Positions 7,942-16,716 are shown, counted from the first letter of the stretch. The stretch: DNA of 64,000 bases from Chryseobacterium sp. MYb7 (GCF_002979455.1 NZ_PCOU01000002.1:186001-250000); one strand, 5' to 3'. Notes: a model not told the origin generated them from the letters alone. A program made the numbers and translations.

Positions 7942-9432
7942 ATGATTAACATAGAATCCAAAAGAGGAATAGCATTAGATTTCATTGTTTATGTAATAGC
8001 TATGGAAGACCCTGTTTCATATCATGGCATACATGAGTTCTTTTTACAAAATTTTAAAATAGATAAACCTACATATATACCTGATATAGGAGATATAAAG
8101 GCTAGATTGGACAATATAGAAGGAGACTTAATCATTGAGGTTAAAAATATAATTATTGCGGAAATCATACAAGATTTAGCGTCCTATTATCCGAAGGAAC
8201 TATCACCTCAAAAAGTAGAAAGCTCAGATGAATTAATAACAGATTATTTCGAGTATATAAACCGTTTTGTAAATATAAATGCAGTAATTGTTAATGATGG
8301 AACAATAGATTTTCCTAATATTGGGTCAATTGATGAAATTTACAATGATGAAGAAATTAATAGTATTGTAAGTGTAATCAAGACTATAATTATCATTACA
8401 ACTAATATAGTACAGCAACTTCAAAAACATAAATCTGAAAGTTTAACAATTAATCAAAACGAAATTAATTCTGCTGTCATATCAGAACACTTTCAAAATT
8501 ACTTACTTCTTAAAATTATATCTCCAAATATTTATATAAGTTATTATGCTTCGCTTGTATTCTCTTTACAAAAAAGGGCATCAAACTTTTTAAGTCGTTT
8601 TATAAGGGAAGTTAGTGGGGTATCAGAATCAATACTTATCAATAAATATTCTAGTCGTGAAAAATATCTGGATTATCAAATAAATGAAAATGAAAAATTA
8701 CTCTTTGAGCATTCATTTCAGACTCCGCAACTTGATGGTTCTTTTTTTACTAATACCGAATCTTCAATTATATCTTTACAATCATCTTTTATCTCTTTGG
8801 AAGAATCTCTTAAAAACTACCTTAACATATTAAGCGCATCAGAACTATTACGATTTGCAGACTTTACAGGAGTCAATTTATATCAGTATTTAGAATTAAA
8901 TGCAGAACATTCTCTTTACGGAATGAAGCTGAAATATCTGAATTTACAGCGATATGGAGAAAAAGTGCATTCACAGGAAAGTAAGTTCCTTGAGAATGAA
9001 TTAGATGTTTTTATGAAAGAAAAATCCGCTTTTGTTGATTATCTACAATCAAAATCCTTTGATAACGATGCTGTAAAAATTATTTTAAATGCACTTTCAG
9101 AAAATAAATATAGTAGTAACGGTATTAAAGGAGTAGAATTCAAAAATGATATTTATTTTTTTAGGTTTTGTTACTTCTTCTATATTTTCGATTATTTCTC
9201 TGAGGTCGAAGGAAAGAAATTTGATACTATTGCTTCCTTTGAAAAAATTACTAAATTCAATACAGATAATAAAAGAGAGGTAAAACAACAATATCTTAAA
9301 AATTTTATTGACATTGATAATACACAAGGTAAACACTATCCTTTCACTTTTAAGACTACTAATGCTTTTCTTACAGAAGTTGAATATTCATTAGGAATTA
9401 ATAGGGAAAAATTAAAACCGATTCCAGGATAA
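7942..9432 (+). CDS. 496-residue protein of unknown function, downstream of integrase
   Basis: I do not recognise this protein. It has no signal peptide or clear membrane segment. The sequence is Ile/Asn-rich, predicted mostly helical, with long acidic stretches and an aromatic cluster near the C-terminus (FFRFCYFFYIFDYF). It starts 18 bases after the integrase stop, so it is probably in the same transcript, and is followed closely by the HTH protein. Its place between integrase and excisionase-like gene hints at an element function rather than cargo, but nothing in the sequence proves that. Confidence 0.8.
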   Translation: MINIESKRGIALDFIVYVIAMEDPVSYHGIHEFFLQNFKIDKPTYIPDIGDIKARLDNIEGDLIIEVKNIIIAEIIQDLASYYPKELSPQKVESSDELITDYFEYINRFVNINAVIVNDGTIDFPNIGSIDEIYNDEEINSIVSVIKTIIIITTNIVQQLQKHKSESLTINQNEINSAVISEHFQNYLLLKIISPNIYISYYASLVFSLQKRASNFLSRFIREVSGVSESILINKYSSREKYLDYQINENEKLLFEHSFQTPQLDGSFFTNTESSIISLQSSFISLEESLKNYLNILSASELLRFADFTGVNLYQYLELNAEHSLYGMKLKYLNLQRYGEKVHSQESKFLENELDVFMKEKSAFVDYLQSKSFDNDAVKIILNALSENKYSSNGIKGVEFKNDIYFFRFCYFFYIFDYFSEVEGKKFDTIASFEKITKFNTDNKREVKQQYLKNFIDIDNTQGKHYPFTFKTTNAFLTEVEYSLGINREKLKPIPG

Positions 9433-9561
9433 AAAATGATTAAAATTTTTACAACTGATAATCAGCAAGTTAAATTGTTTTATCTGAAAAATATTTTCCC
9501 TGTTTTTTCCCTGTTTTCCCTATCTGAACCTTTGCATCATAATCTTAAAAAAATAAAAATT

Positions 9562-9837
9562 ATGACAACTTCAGCCATTCAATTGATGCAGATAGATTTA
9601 GAATCTTTTGGTCAATACATTCAAAAATTAGTTAGAGAGGAATTAGAAAAACATATTCCTGCTCAATCAGCGGAAAAAGAGTTTTATACTCGTGAAGAAA
9701 CAGCAAAACTTTTAGATGTAAGTTTGACAACATTATTTCATTGGAATAATGACGGTACATTGAAAAATACCAAAATCGGCAACAGAGTGTATTACTCAAA
9801 AGATGAAGTATTCTCAAAATTGAACCAAGCTTCTTAA
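9562..9837 (+). CDS. excisionase-like helix-turn-helix DNA-binding protein
   Basis: 91 residues from the ATG at 9562. An upstream in-frame ATG at 9436 would add 42 residues of unrelated composition, and I prefer 9562 because the protein then starts with the family-like helix. The core is EFYTREETAKLLDVSLTTL followed by FHWNNDGTLKNTKIGNRVYYSKDEV, a typical MerR/excisionase-type HTH that binds through a winged helix. Such proteins act as directionality factors or regulators in Bacteroidota elements. The position, two genes after the integrase, supports a role in excision or in control of it. Confidence 0.85.
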   Translation: MTTSAIQLMQIDLESFGQYIQKLVREELEKHIPAQSAEKEFYTREETAKLLDVSLTTLFHWNNDGTLKNTKIGNRVYYSKDEVFSKLNQAS

Positions 9838-9961
9838 AACTCAGGGAACTTCTTCCCAATCCAGTTATTTCTTAACCATTTACCACACTTTTATGTTTAA
9901 TCAAAGCACAGTTGAGTATTGTGTGGGTATCTCTTGTGCCAAATTTAAAATAACAATTATC

Positions 9962-10813
9962 ATGTCAAATATAATTCAATTATTAGGTCAAAGCTATAAC
10001 ATAAGTCACCATTATGAAGGTTTAACGACAATTTCAGAACTAGAATCCTATCTTACCCTTGCAGATATAAATAGATATAGCCAGTTAAAAGCAGATATTG
10101 AAAAAAATGGAATTAACGACCCAATCCTATATCATACAACTGCAAACGGAATCAAGCTCGTTATTGACGGTCATATACGCTTAAAAGCCTGTATAGAGTT
10201 GGAAATATCGGATATTCTAACAAAAGAAATCAAAGAAGACTTTGAAACTCTTTCTGATATTCAGTTCTGGATGGTTAAAAATCAGTGTCAAAGAAGGAAT
10301 CTTACACAAATACATAAAATTCAACTTGCCTGTTTACATGAAGAAAAAATACAACAAACTGCAAAAGATAATCTTGTCAATGCAGGTAAAGGTAATAACG
10401 TTGAAAAAGCAGTTGATACTCTTTTAGAAATAGCAAAAATCGCCAATGTTGGCAGAACAACTGTTGCCAGATATAAGAAAGTCGTAAGCAGTGGTTTAGT
10501 AGATATTATTGAAAAAATGATTACGGAAGATTTGAGTATTTCTTCCGCATATAAACAGGTTCAAAAAGCTATAAAAAACGAATTAAATGCAACCATGAAA
10601 ACTGAGGTTCAGGAAGAAACTCAAATTGAATCTGAAGTAACCGAAACTGAAATCCATAAGCCACAATATGTGAATGATATAAATGCTGGCATGCATCTTT
10701 TAAGGGGCAATGAAGTTGAATGTTTAATTATGACAAAAGATGAAAATAAAGTAAATGACTTTGTTTCTCAACAGCCTAATGTTAAATATGCTGTATTTAT
10801 AATTGAAGACTAA
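9962..10813 (+). CDS. ParB/Srx-fold DNA-binding protein
   Basis: 283 residues from the ATG at 9962; an in-frame ATG at 9893 would add 23 residues. The N-terminal part contains the ParB-like sequence IDGHIRLKACIEL, matching the GxxR nucleotide-binding motif, and a central HTH resembles KIANVGRTTVARYKK. The C-terminal third is Glu/Thr-rich and probably flexible, ending in a small beta-rich segment. No ParA partner is encoded nearby, so a partition role is doubtful. In elements of this type such a protein may regulate replication or transcription. It directly precedes the polymerase gene. Confidence 0.8.
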   Translation: MSNIIQLLGQSYNISHHYEGLTTISELESYLTLADINRYSQLKADIEKNGINDPILYHTTANGIKLVIDGHIRLKACIELEISDILTKEIKEDFETLSDIQFWMVKNQCQRRNLTQIHKIQLACLHEEKIQQTAKDNLVNAGKGNNVEKAVDTLLEIAKIANVGRTTVARYKKVVSSGLVDIIEKMITEDLSISSAYKQVQKAIKNELNATMKTEVQEETQIESEVTETEIHKPQYVNDINAGMHLLRGNEVECLIMTKDENKVNDFVSQQPNVKYAVFIIED

Positions 10814-11001
10814 CCTTATACACACGGGTACAAGGCTCTCGGGAAGGCAGAATCTTTACTACTCCCGCACCCTGCATACGCACACCTTAAAAGCCTTATA
10901 AACGCCCGAAAAATCAACTAAAAATCTTTTTATAATCAACTAGGCATAGTAAAAATAGCTATGTACAGACCTTGCTATGCCTTTTTTAAATAAGAGAAGC
11001 A
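10814..11001 (+). promoter_or_regulatory. structured leader upstream of the polymerase gene
   Basis: This 188-base gap ends in a terminator-like hairpin, AGGCATAG (10942-10949) with CTATGCCT (10975-10982) followed by TTTTT, only about 15 bases before the polymerase start. An alternative pairing, CATAG (10945-10949) with CTATG (10959-10963), would disrupt that hairpin. Upstream is a less AT-rich stretch with GGGTACAAGG at 10826-10835, a motif repeated before ardA. The layout suggests attenuation of the polymerase gene, which is inference. Confidence 0.45.
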
Positions 11002-12504
11002 ATGAAACTACAACAATATAAAACAAAAAGTTCAGACCATAAAATCAATGCGACAGCCTTTTATCACAAAGATTTTAAATGGAAGGTAATATTACCTACA
11101 AACGTTTATAACTATCTGGTAGATATGGTTGAAAAAAAACCGCCTTTCAAAACGTTCAAATTAGCGCTGGCAATGTATTACTTGAGCCTAATTATCAGTA
11201 TTCCTGCACGTAAAAAAGATAAAGTCTATAAATGGGGGTATGTCCCGATGAGTTCAAGAGCATTAGAGCAAAAATATTATGAATACAATCTATACTTTGA
11301 CTATTTTCTCGATATTGAAATTGTTCAAAAGAAAAATTATTCAACATTTACCCATAAAAGTAATAGTTACAGATTCAATTATTCTGCAATTAAAGCTGAG
11401 GGCACGGAATGTCTGGATTTTGAAATTTATGAGATTTCAGATAAAAAACTAAATGAGAAAATTTTGAATGAAAACTTTTCAAATAACTGTCCCCATCTAA
11501 CAAAATGGTTTAATCAGGGACTTGTTATTGATTTTGATAGTTTAATTGCAAGTTTGGAAAGTAAGTTTTGTTATAATAAATATAATACAGTATATAACAG
11601 ACCTCATCCAATGATAGCAAATGTTTATAATTATTGGCATAGTGCATTAATGATGAAAAATCAAATTTTTAGAGCAACTAGAGACATTAACACGGATAAC
11701 CGACTGCATACAAACCTTACTAATCTTCCAAAATCATTTAGACCTTTTTTGAGCTACAGTGGTGGAGCTATGGCGAGTTTAGACATTAAAAACTCACAGC
11801 CTTATTTTATGGTTTTGTTGTTGGAAAGATATAATGATGAAAAAATAAAAAATATTATTCAGTCGATTTATCATTCTAAAACTGATAGTCTACTAAATGA
11901 ATTATCAGAGATTGTTAGTACTCAGGAATTTCAAGAAGAATTCAAGGACGTAAAAGAATCAATCTTATCAGGAACATTTTATGAGTATTTAGGAGAGGTT
12001 GTGTTTAATGAGATTAAACCACATAAAATTATTTGTGATGATAAGGATGGAGAAAAAATAGAAATATACAAATCTTCTTTTTACAACAGGGACACTGAAT
12101 ATATTGAAATCAAAGAGTTCAGAGGTAAAAGAAATCTAATGAAAAAACTTACATTGCAGCTTTTATACACCCCGCTAAAAAGACCTGCCAAAGAATATGA
12201 AGTTTTTAAAAATCATTTGCCGACACTGTGCAGATGTATGGAGCTTTTTAAGACACAATTTGATAGCAAGGATTCTTATAAAAATTTCCCAAAATTACTG
12301 CAACATATTGAAGCCGATTGCATTTTGGATTTTATTACTACTAAACTTGCGGAAAGATACTCTGATATGCCACTTTGGACGATACATGATTCAATATGTA
12401 CTACTTTGGAATGGTTCCCATCTATGAAAACAGAATCAGAATCATTATTTTTAGAGTATTCTCAGGGTTTGAACCCAAAATTTGAAAGTGAAAACTGGCT
12501 TTGA
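11002..12504 (+). CDS. family-A-like polymerase resembling TV-Pol primase-polymerases
   Basis: 500 residues. Three motifs of superfamily A polymerases occur in the right order and spacing. Motif A is SLDIKNSQPYF with Asp261. Motif B is R377-N-L-M-K381 with Tyr389, reproducing the R..(+4)K..(+12)Y spacing of the O-helix in DNA polymerase I, although the usual Phe at +8 is Leu385. Motif C is TIHDS with Asp463, close to the HDS of T7 RNA polymerase. There is no exonuclease domain and the protein is shorter than Pol I. These traits fit TV-Pol, a family described computationally in mobile elements and the Sputnik virophage and proposed to combine primase and polymerase activity. It probably replicates the element. 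Biochemical activity is unproven. Confidence 0.72.
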   Translation: MKLQQYKTKSSDHKINATAFYHKDFKWKVILPTNVYNYLVDMVEKKPPFKTFKLALAMYYLSLIISIPARKKDKVYKWGYVPMSSRALEQKYYEYNLYFDYFLDIEIVQKKNYSTFTHKSNSYRFNYSAIKAEGTECLDFEIYEISDKKLNEKILNENFSNNCPHLTKWFNQGLVIDFDSLIASLESKFCYNKYNTVYNRPHPMIANVYNYWHSALMMKNQIFRATRDINTDNRLHTNLTNLPKSFRPFLSYSGGAMASLDIKNSQPYFMVLLLERYNDEKIKNIIQSIYHSKTDSLLNELSEIVSTQEFQEEFKDVKESILSGTFYEYLGEVVFNEIKPHKIICDDKDGEKIEIYKSSFYNRDTEYIEIKEFRGKRNLMKKLTLQLLYTPLKRPAKEYEVFKNHLPTLCRCMELFKTQFDSKDSYKNFPKLLQHIEADCILDFITTKLAERYSDMPLWTIHDSICTTLEWFPSMKTESESLFLEYSQGLNPKFESENWL

Positions 12505-12662
12505 GAACCCTGAAAACTTACCTAATATGGATTATATGAGAGTAATAGAGATATAAATAATAAGTAGTAAATATTTATAGTACTATGGTATTATCTTCGA
12601 GGTTTTTGCTTAAACTGTCTGTTCATGGTAGTTACGACATCTTTTTTCATACTGCAATATAA

Positions 12663-12785
12663 GGTTGGTTTCCTGTTCTGGAATCTATGGTACAAGAACT
12701 GTTTTTAAGCTATTCTGAGGGTGTTTTGCCGAGTTTTAAATCGGAATTATGGTGTAATAGTGATGAGTGCCTTAAAGTGGCTTAA
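12663..12785 (+). pseudogene. relic of a second polymerase C-terminus
   Basis: In the frame starting at 12663 the translation begins GWFPVLESMVQELFLSYSEG and continues PSFKSELW. This aligns with the last 35 residues of the intact polymerase (EWFPSMKTESESLFLEYSQG, then PKFESENW), with shared WFP, LFL, YS-G and F-SE-W. A stop codon precedes the fragment and the DNA differs widely, so it is a diverged homologue rather than a recent duplicate. It suggests that an earlier element of the same family occupied this site or recombined with the present one. Confidence 0.72.
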
Positions 12786-12790
12786 AATCA

Positions 12791-12831
12791 AAATGATTGG
12801 CTTTACCTGTATGTGGTAGAACCAATCATTT
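12791..12831 (-). terminator. terminator of the C39 transporter operon
   Basis: Perfect stem AAATGATTGG (12791-12800) with CCAATCATTT (12822-12831), starting just beyond the transporter stop codon at 12834. The A-rich flank at low coordinates gives U-rich RNA on the minus strand. Confidence 0.7.
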
Positions 12832-12833
12832 TA

Positions 12834-14990
12834 TCAAAGTGCTAAACTTTGCTTTTCCCACATTGACTTGTAAACAGACTCTTTGGAAATAAGCTCCTTA
12901 TGATTGCCTTGTTCTATAATTTGTCCCTCTTTCATCACAAGAATAGTATCAGCATTAGCAACCGTACTCAGCCTGTGAGCAATAACAATCATTGTTTTAC
13001 CCTCATTTTTGAAGTCTTGCAGTGTTTTCTGTATAATAATCTCTGCTTCGGTGTCTAATGAGGAAGTTGCTTCATCTAAAATCAAAATTTCAGGATTTTT
13101 ATACAAAGCTCTGGCAATAGCAATTCTTTGTTTTTGACCACCTGACAATAAAGCTCCGTTTTCTCCTAAATAAGTCTGGAAACCACTTGGCAGCTTCTCA
13201 ATAAAATTAAGTATACCTAGATTTTTAGTGATTTGTAAAATCCTTTGCATATCTGGAAAATCTTCTCCCAATGCAATATTCTCAATTACATTGCCAGAAA
13301 ACAAATCTATTTGTTGTGGTACTACTGAAACTAAGTTCCTTAGTGAATAATTTGAAATATAATTGATGTCATAATCTCCAATAAGGATTTTACCTGATTT
13401 TAATGAGTATAAATTTTGGATTAAAGCTGCTAAAGTCGTTTTTCCACTTCCACTCTCACCAACAATAGCTGTTGTTTGCCCTTTTTTTATCGCACAATTA
13501 AAATCTGTAAAAACATCAACCCTGCTTCCGTAACTAAAATTAACTTCTTTAAACTGAATATCCCCGATATTTTCAGCTACAAGTTCTATTTTTTCTGTGA
13601 TTTCCTCCCTTTCCAAATCCATAATCTCAAAAAGACGGTCTGAGGCTATTAAAGCATTTTGTATGGTTTTGTTCATATCAATCAGTTGAGCGACAGGGCT
13701 TGTAAAATAGCCTATCAAAGCATAAAACGATAAAAGTTCTCCTGGAGTAATAATTCTATCTATAACATATCCTGAACCTACCCAGAGCAATATAATGGTA
13801 AATATTCTGGATAAAAACTCTGATGAATTGCCTGAAAATAAAGCATTCAGTACAGATTTATATATTGTTTTTAATAGCGTTGTGAATGCATTATCAGTTT
13901 TATTATTAGCAAATGTTTCTATTCCAAATTGTTTGATAGTTCGGACTGAATTGAGGGATTCTACTAAATGAGATTCTAATTCTGCATTTTCTTCCATTAG
14001 TTTTCTTTCTACCTTTTTGTTTAGCTTATTTGTAATCCAATAAACAAAAAAATACAACGGAATAACTAAAGCTGTTATAATTGCAAGTTTCCAATAATAG
14101 GTAAACATTAAAACAAATGAAAAAATGATAATAAAAATATTTACAAATATTTGAATAGCAGCATCATTAATAAATGTTCTAATCTTTACTGCATCATTTA
14201 CCCTTGAAATGATTTCTCCCACTTTCATGGTATCAAAAAAACGTTGTGGGAGTTTCAATAAATGCTTATAGTAGCCTAGTATAAGGTGCTTATCCATTTT
14301 TTGTCCCGTTTGCAGAACAAGAATACTTTTCATAGCTCCTATAAAAATTTGAAATAGCAAAATAACAATCATTCCCACAGATAGTAGGTTTAAAAGTCTT
14401 CTGTTTCCATCTATCAGAACATAATCCGTAATCTTTTCTATATAAATTGATGTGGATAATCCTAAAATAGTATACACCAAAGCCCCTAACAAAGCCTGAA
14501 TCAAGATACTTTTGTGGGGTTGTACCAAATTCCAGAATCTTTTATATAAGCTGGTTTTTTCGTTTTTTTGCTCAAAGTATTGATTAGGCTCTAACAAAAC
14601 CAAAACACCAGTCCATATTTTGGAAAACTCTTCGATGGTGTGTTCTTCGATTTTACCAAAAGCTGGGTCCATCACAGAAATTTTGCCTTTATTTACCTTG
14701 TAGATAACAACATAATGATGATATTGTTCTTTACTTACAATGTGAGCAATAGCAGGTAATGGAATGTCTGGCAACACATCTGCTCCTCCTTTTACACCTT
14801 TAGCATTGAATCCCATTGCTTCCAAGCCTTGTACAAGCCCTAATACATTAGTTCCTCTGGTATCGGTATGGCTCAACTGTCTGATTTTTGCAATAGGCAT
14901 TTTTAGCCCATAGTGAGAAGAAACAGAAGCCAAACATGCAGCACCACAATCTTTTAAATCATGTTGCTTAATCAATATATCTTTTTTCAT
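12834..14990 (-). CDS. bacteriocin-type peptidase-containing ABC transporter (C39 family)
   Basis: 718 residues. The N-terminal C39 peptidase has DLKDCGAACL with Cys15, the His pair at 91-92 and Asp108 in MDP, which form the double-glycine leader protease triad. A six-helix membrane domain spans about 160-430. The ATPase has Walker A GESGSGKTT at 511-519, signature LSGGQ at 615-619 and Walker B ILILDE at 635-640. It cuts GG leaders and exports the mature peptide across the inner membrane. A matching GG peptide gene is encoded upstream at 16576-16716 on the same strand. The start overlaps the HlyD stop as TAATG. No TolC gene lies in the element, so a host channel is presumably used. Confidence 0.93.
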   Translation of the reverse strand: MKKDILIKQHDLKDCGAACLASVSSHYGLKMPIAKIRQLSHTDTRGTNVLGLVQGLEAMGFNAKGVKGGADVLPDIPLPAIAHIVSKEQYHHYVVIYKVNKGKISVMDPAFGKIEEHTIEEFSKIWTGVLVLLEPNQYFEQKNEKTSLYKRFWNLVQPHKSILIQALLGALVYTILGLSTSIYIEKITDYVLIDGNRRLLNLLSVGMIVILLFQIFIGAMKSILVLQTGQKMDKHLILGYYKHLLKLPQRFFDTMKVGEIISRVNDAVKIRTFINDAAIQIFVNIFIIIFSFVLMFTYYWKLAIITALVIPLYFFVYWITNKLNKKVERKLMEENAELESHLVESLNSVRTIKQFGIETFANNKTDNAFTTLLKTIYKSVLNALFSGNSSEFLSRIFTIILLWVGSGYVIDRIITPGELLSFYALIGYFTSPVAQLIDMNKTIQNALIASDRLFEIMDLEREEITEKIELVAENIGDIQFKEVNFSYGSRVDVFTDFNCAIKKGQTTAIVGESGSGKTTLAALIQNLYSLKSGKILIGDYDINYISNYSLRNLVSVVPQQIDLFSGNVIENIALGEDFPDMQRILQITKNLGILNFIEKLPSGFQTYLGENGALLSGGQKQRIAIARALYKNPEILILDEATSSLDTEAEIIIQKTLQDFKNEGKTMIVIAHRLSTVANADTILVMKEGQIIEQGNHKELISKESVYKSMWEKQSLAL

Positions 14991-16072
14991 TATTTCAGTT
15001 TCGGATTAAACCAATCATCTGCTTTGTCAAATAGCAATTGCCATAGAGTGCGGTCTATAAGGTGGAAACGAGCTGTGAGAGTCATTCCTTTTCCTATTTG
15101 TCCTTTGTATCCGTTTTTTAGTTTCAGATAGTTTTTATCCATTCTACAAAGAACCCTGAAGTAAGCTTCTCCTGTTTGTTCATTTACTTTTATATTCTGG
15201 TCTATTTCCTGTACTTTACCATCTAAAAGTCCCCATTGGTTATAATTGTAAGTATCTACCTGAAATTTTACATTTTGTCCTATTTGGATAAATCCTATAT
15301 CTTTTGGAGAAACCAAACATTCTATAATTAAAGATTGTTCGGGAGAAATTTCTCCTATAGTTTGTCCCTGAACTAAAAAGTTTCCTTTTTGTATTCCTGA
15401 AAAATTTACCAATCTTCCCGAAATGGGAGCAGTGATAATGTAATTTTTTTGTTCTTGATTGATACGTTGAATTTCTGAACTGAAAGAACGTAACTGTCTC
15501 TCAACCTCTCGTTTTTGTGTCTGCCATTGTGCAATTTGCTGTTCTTTAATATTGGCAATTTGTTTAGAAAAGCCCTGATGGTCATAATAATACTTGTCAT
15601 ATTCTGCTTTGGGGATAACCCCTTGCTTATAAAGTAGCACAGCCCTGTCTAAATCTTTTTGAGCTAACGATAATTGAGTTTGAACCTGCGCAATTTTTTC
15701 CTGCATGGCAGAAAGTTCCCTTTGGTATTGCCCTGTCTGTAAGCTACTATATTGTCCTTTGGTAAGTCTGTTTAAATCCTGTAGCTGTGCTGTATAATCT
15801 TCACTCTGGCTATTTTGTAGATGTTTCTGAGTATCTAATTGTTCTGCTGTTATAACAAGCAATATATCTCCTTGTTTTAGAAATTGATTATTCTTTTTTA
15901 ATTTGGTTTCTATGATTCTACCATTTACTACAGAATTAAGTTTAGTATTTTCTGTTATAGAACGAACTACACCTTTTGAGGAAGAAGAAATGGGAATTTT
16001 AACAATTGGTAATGCTAAAATTATGATAAAGACAAAAAAAATAATACTGATATACAGAATGTTTTTAACCAT
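14990..16072 (-). CDS. HlyD-family membrane fusion protein of bacteriocin exporter
   Basis: 360 residues. One N-terminal membrane anchor (about 4-25, ILYISIIFFVFIIILALPIV) is followed by a lipoyl/barrel-sandwich half (VNGRIIETKLKKNNQFLKQGD), a long coiled-coil hairpin rich in Gln (about 95-210), and the second lipoyl half (APISGRLVNF). This is the periplasmic adaptor that links the C39 transporter to an outer membrane channel. It overlaps the upstream small gene by 8 bases and the transporter by 1 base, so the three form a tightly coupled operon. Confidence 0.9.
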   Translation of the reverse strand: MVKNILYISIIFFVFIIILALPIVKIPISSSSKGVVRSITENTKLNSVVNGRIIETKLKKNNQFLKQGDILLVITAEQLDTQKHLQNSQSEDYTAQLQDLNRLTKGQYSSLQTGQYQRELSAMQEKIAQVQTQLSLAQKDLDRAVLLYKQGVIPKAEYDKYYYDHQGFSKQIANIKEQQIAQWQTQKREVERQLRSFSSEIQRINQEQKNYIITAPISGRLVNFSGIQKGNFLVQGQTIGEISPEQSLIIECLVSPKDIGFIQIGQNVKFQVDTYNYNQWGLLDGKVQEIDQNIKVNEQTGEAYFRVLCRMDKNYLKLKNGYKGQIGKGMTLTARFHLIDRTLWQLLFDKADDWFNPKLK

Positions 16073-16349
16073 TCCACAAATTTTTCATTTCTTGTTGATA
16101 CATTTCTGCTAATCTAATTTCATAAATACTCTTTGCTTCATTAATTGCTTCATTTAATAAGGGAATTATGTGAGTAATATCTACACTTGCAGTAGTGTTA
16201 ATTTCCTTAATATTTCCTAAAATAGAAATCTTTATTTCTATACTTTTATCACTTGATGAATGAGTAATAAATTCTTGATTTAATTTTGTTTTAAAATCTT
16301 CTGTTTTTTGTTTTAAAATCTTTGCCTTTTCGATGGGTAAATCAAACAT
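16065..16349 (-). CDS. small YbaB/EbfC-like protein in bacteriocin operon
   Basis: 94 residues, no signal peptide. The N-terminal helix carries Lys and Gln repeats, a central strand pair reads IEIKISILGNIKEINTTASV, and a C-terminal helix reads LLNEAINEAKSIYEIRLAEMYQQEM. The order helix, strands, NEA-helix resembles YbaB/EbfC nucleoid-associated proteins, though the identity visible by eye is modest. It is first in the exporter operon and overlaps the HlyD gene by 8 bases. It could instead be a small chaperone or immunity protein for the peptide. Confidence 0.75.
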   Translation of the reverse strand: MFDLPIEKAKILKQKTEDFKTKLNQEFITHSSSDKSIEIKISILGNIKEINTTASVDITHIIPLLNEAINEAKSIYEIRLAEMYQQEMKNLWNG

Positions 16350-16456
16350 TATAATTAGTAATTATTTAGTTAATATTGTGAAAAACTATAGCTCCAATAA
16401 ACTATTGAAGCTATATTATTTAATATTATGGTTGTAAAATGCTTATTTTGAGGCTT

Positions 16457-16552
16457 CTATAAGGAAATATAGTGCCAAATAGCAGCAAATGCTAAAATGA
16501 AAAGAATAGTCAATGGTGCAAAATAATCTGCATTATTATCTTTATTATCCAT
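16457..16552 (-). CDS. 31-residue hydrophobic peptide, bacteriocin cassette
   Basis: A short ORF starting at 16552: a polar N-terminus of about 10 residues (MDNKDNNADY) and then one membrane-spanning stretch (FAPLTILFILAFAAIWHYI). It has no double-glycine leader. It lies between the GG peptide gene and the exporter operon on the same strand, 23 bases after the former. An immunity peptide or a second leaderless membrane-active peptide would both fit; the role is inference. Confidence 0.6.
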   Translation of the reverse strand: MDNKDNNADYFAPLTILFILAFAAIWHYISL

Positions 16553-16575
16553 AATATATTACTATACTTTTAAAA

Positions 16576-16716
16576 CTAATCTAGTCCTCCAGCAGCATAG
16601 TGAGCATACATCATTCCTCCGATGATTCCTAAAAGTAAAAGTGGATATAGACCTCCTTCAACTTCTCTCATTTCGTTTGTACTTAGTTCTTGTACGTTTA
16701 ATTTCGATAAATTCAT
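16576..16716 (-). CDS. class II bacteriocin-like precursor with double-glycine leader
   Basis: 46 residues starting at 16716. The leader MNLSKLNVQELSTNEMREVE ends in Gly21-Gly22, with the hydrophobic/acidic pattern (LSxxEL..V.GG) recognised by C39 peptidases. Cleavage would release a 24-residue hydrophobic, glycine-rich core beginning LYPLLLLGIIGGMMYAHY. The gene is upstream of the C39 transporter on the same strand. The leader resembles flavobacterial peptides annotated as lactobin/cerein-type class IIb bacteriocins. No Cys is present in the core, so no disulfide or thioether is expected. Confidence 0.82.
   Translation of the reverse strand: MNLSKLNVQELSTNEMREVEGGLYPLLLLGIIGGMMYAHYAAGGLD

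Larger units (their letters stand above)
12505..12833. other. decayed DNA between polymerase and transporter genes
   Basis: This stretch holds the polymerase relic at 12663-12785 and a convergent terminator, both listed separately. Apart from these I see no gene. Confidence 0.5.

Noticed and set aside
9436..9561. Upstream start for the HTH gene giving 42 more residues
   Set aside because: The extra sequence is hydrophobic and unlike excisionase N-termini; ATG at 9562 gives a normal 91-residue protein.
16457..16552. 31-residue ORF as a chance open frame
   Set aside because: I rejected the chance explanation: position and strand within the cassette, and a clean membrane helix after a polar start, argue for a real gene. 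It is kept with moderate confidence.
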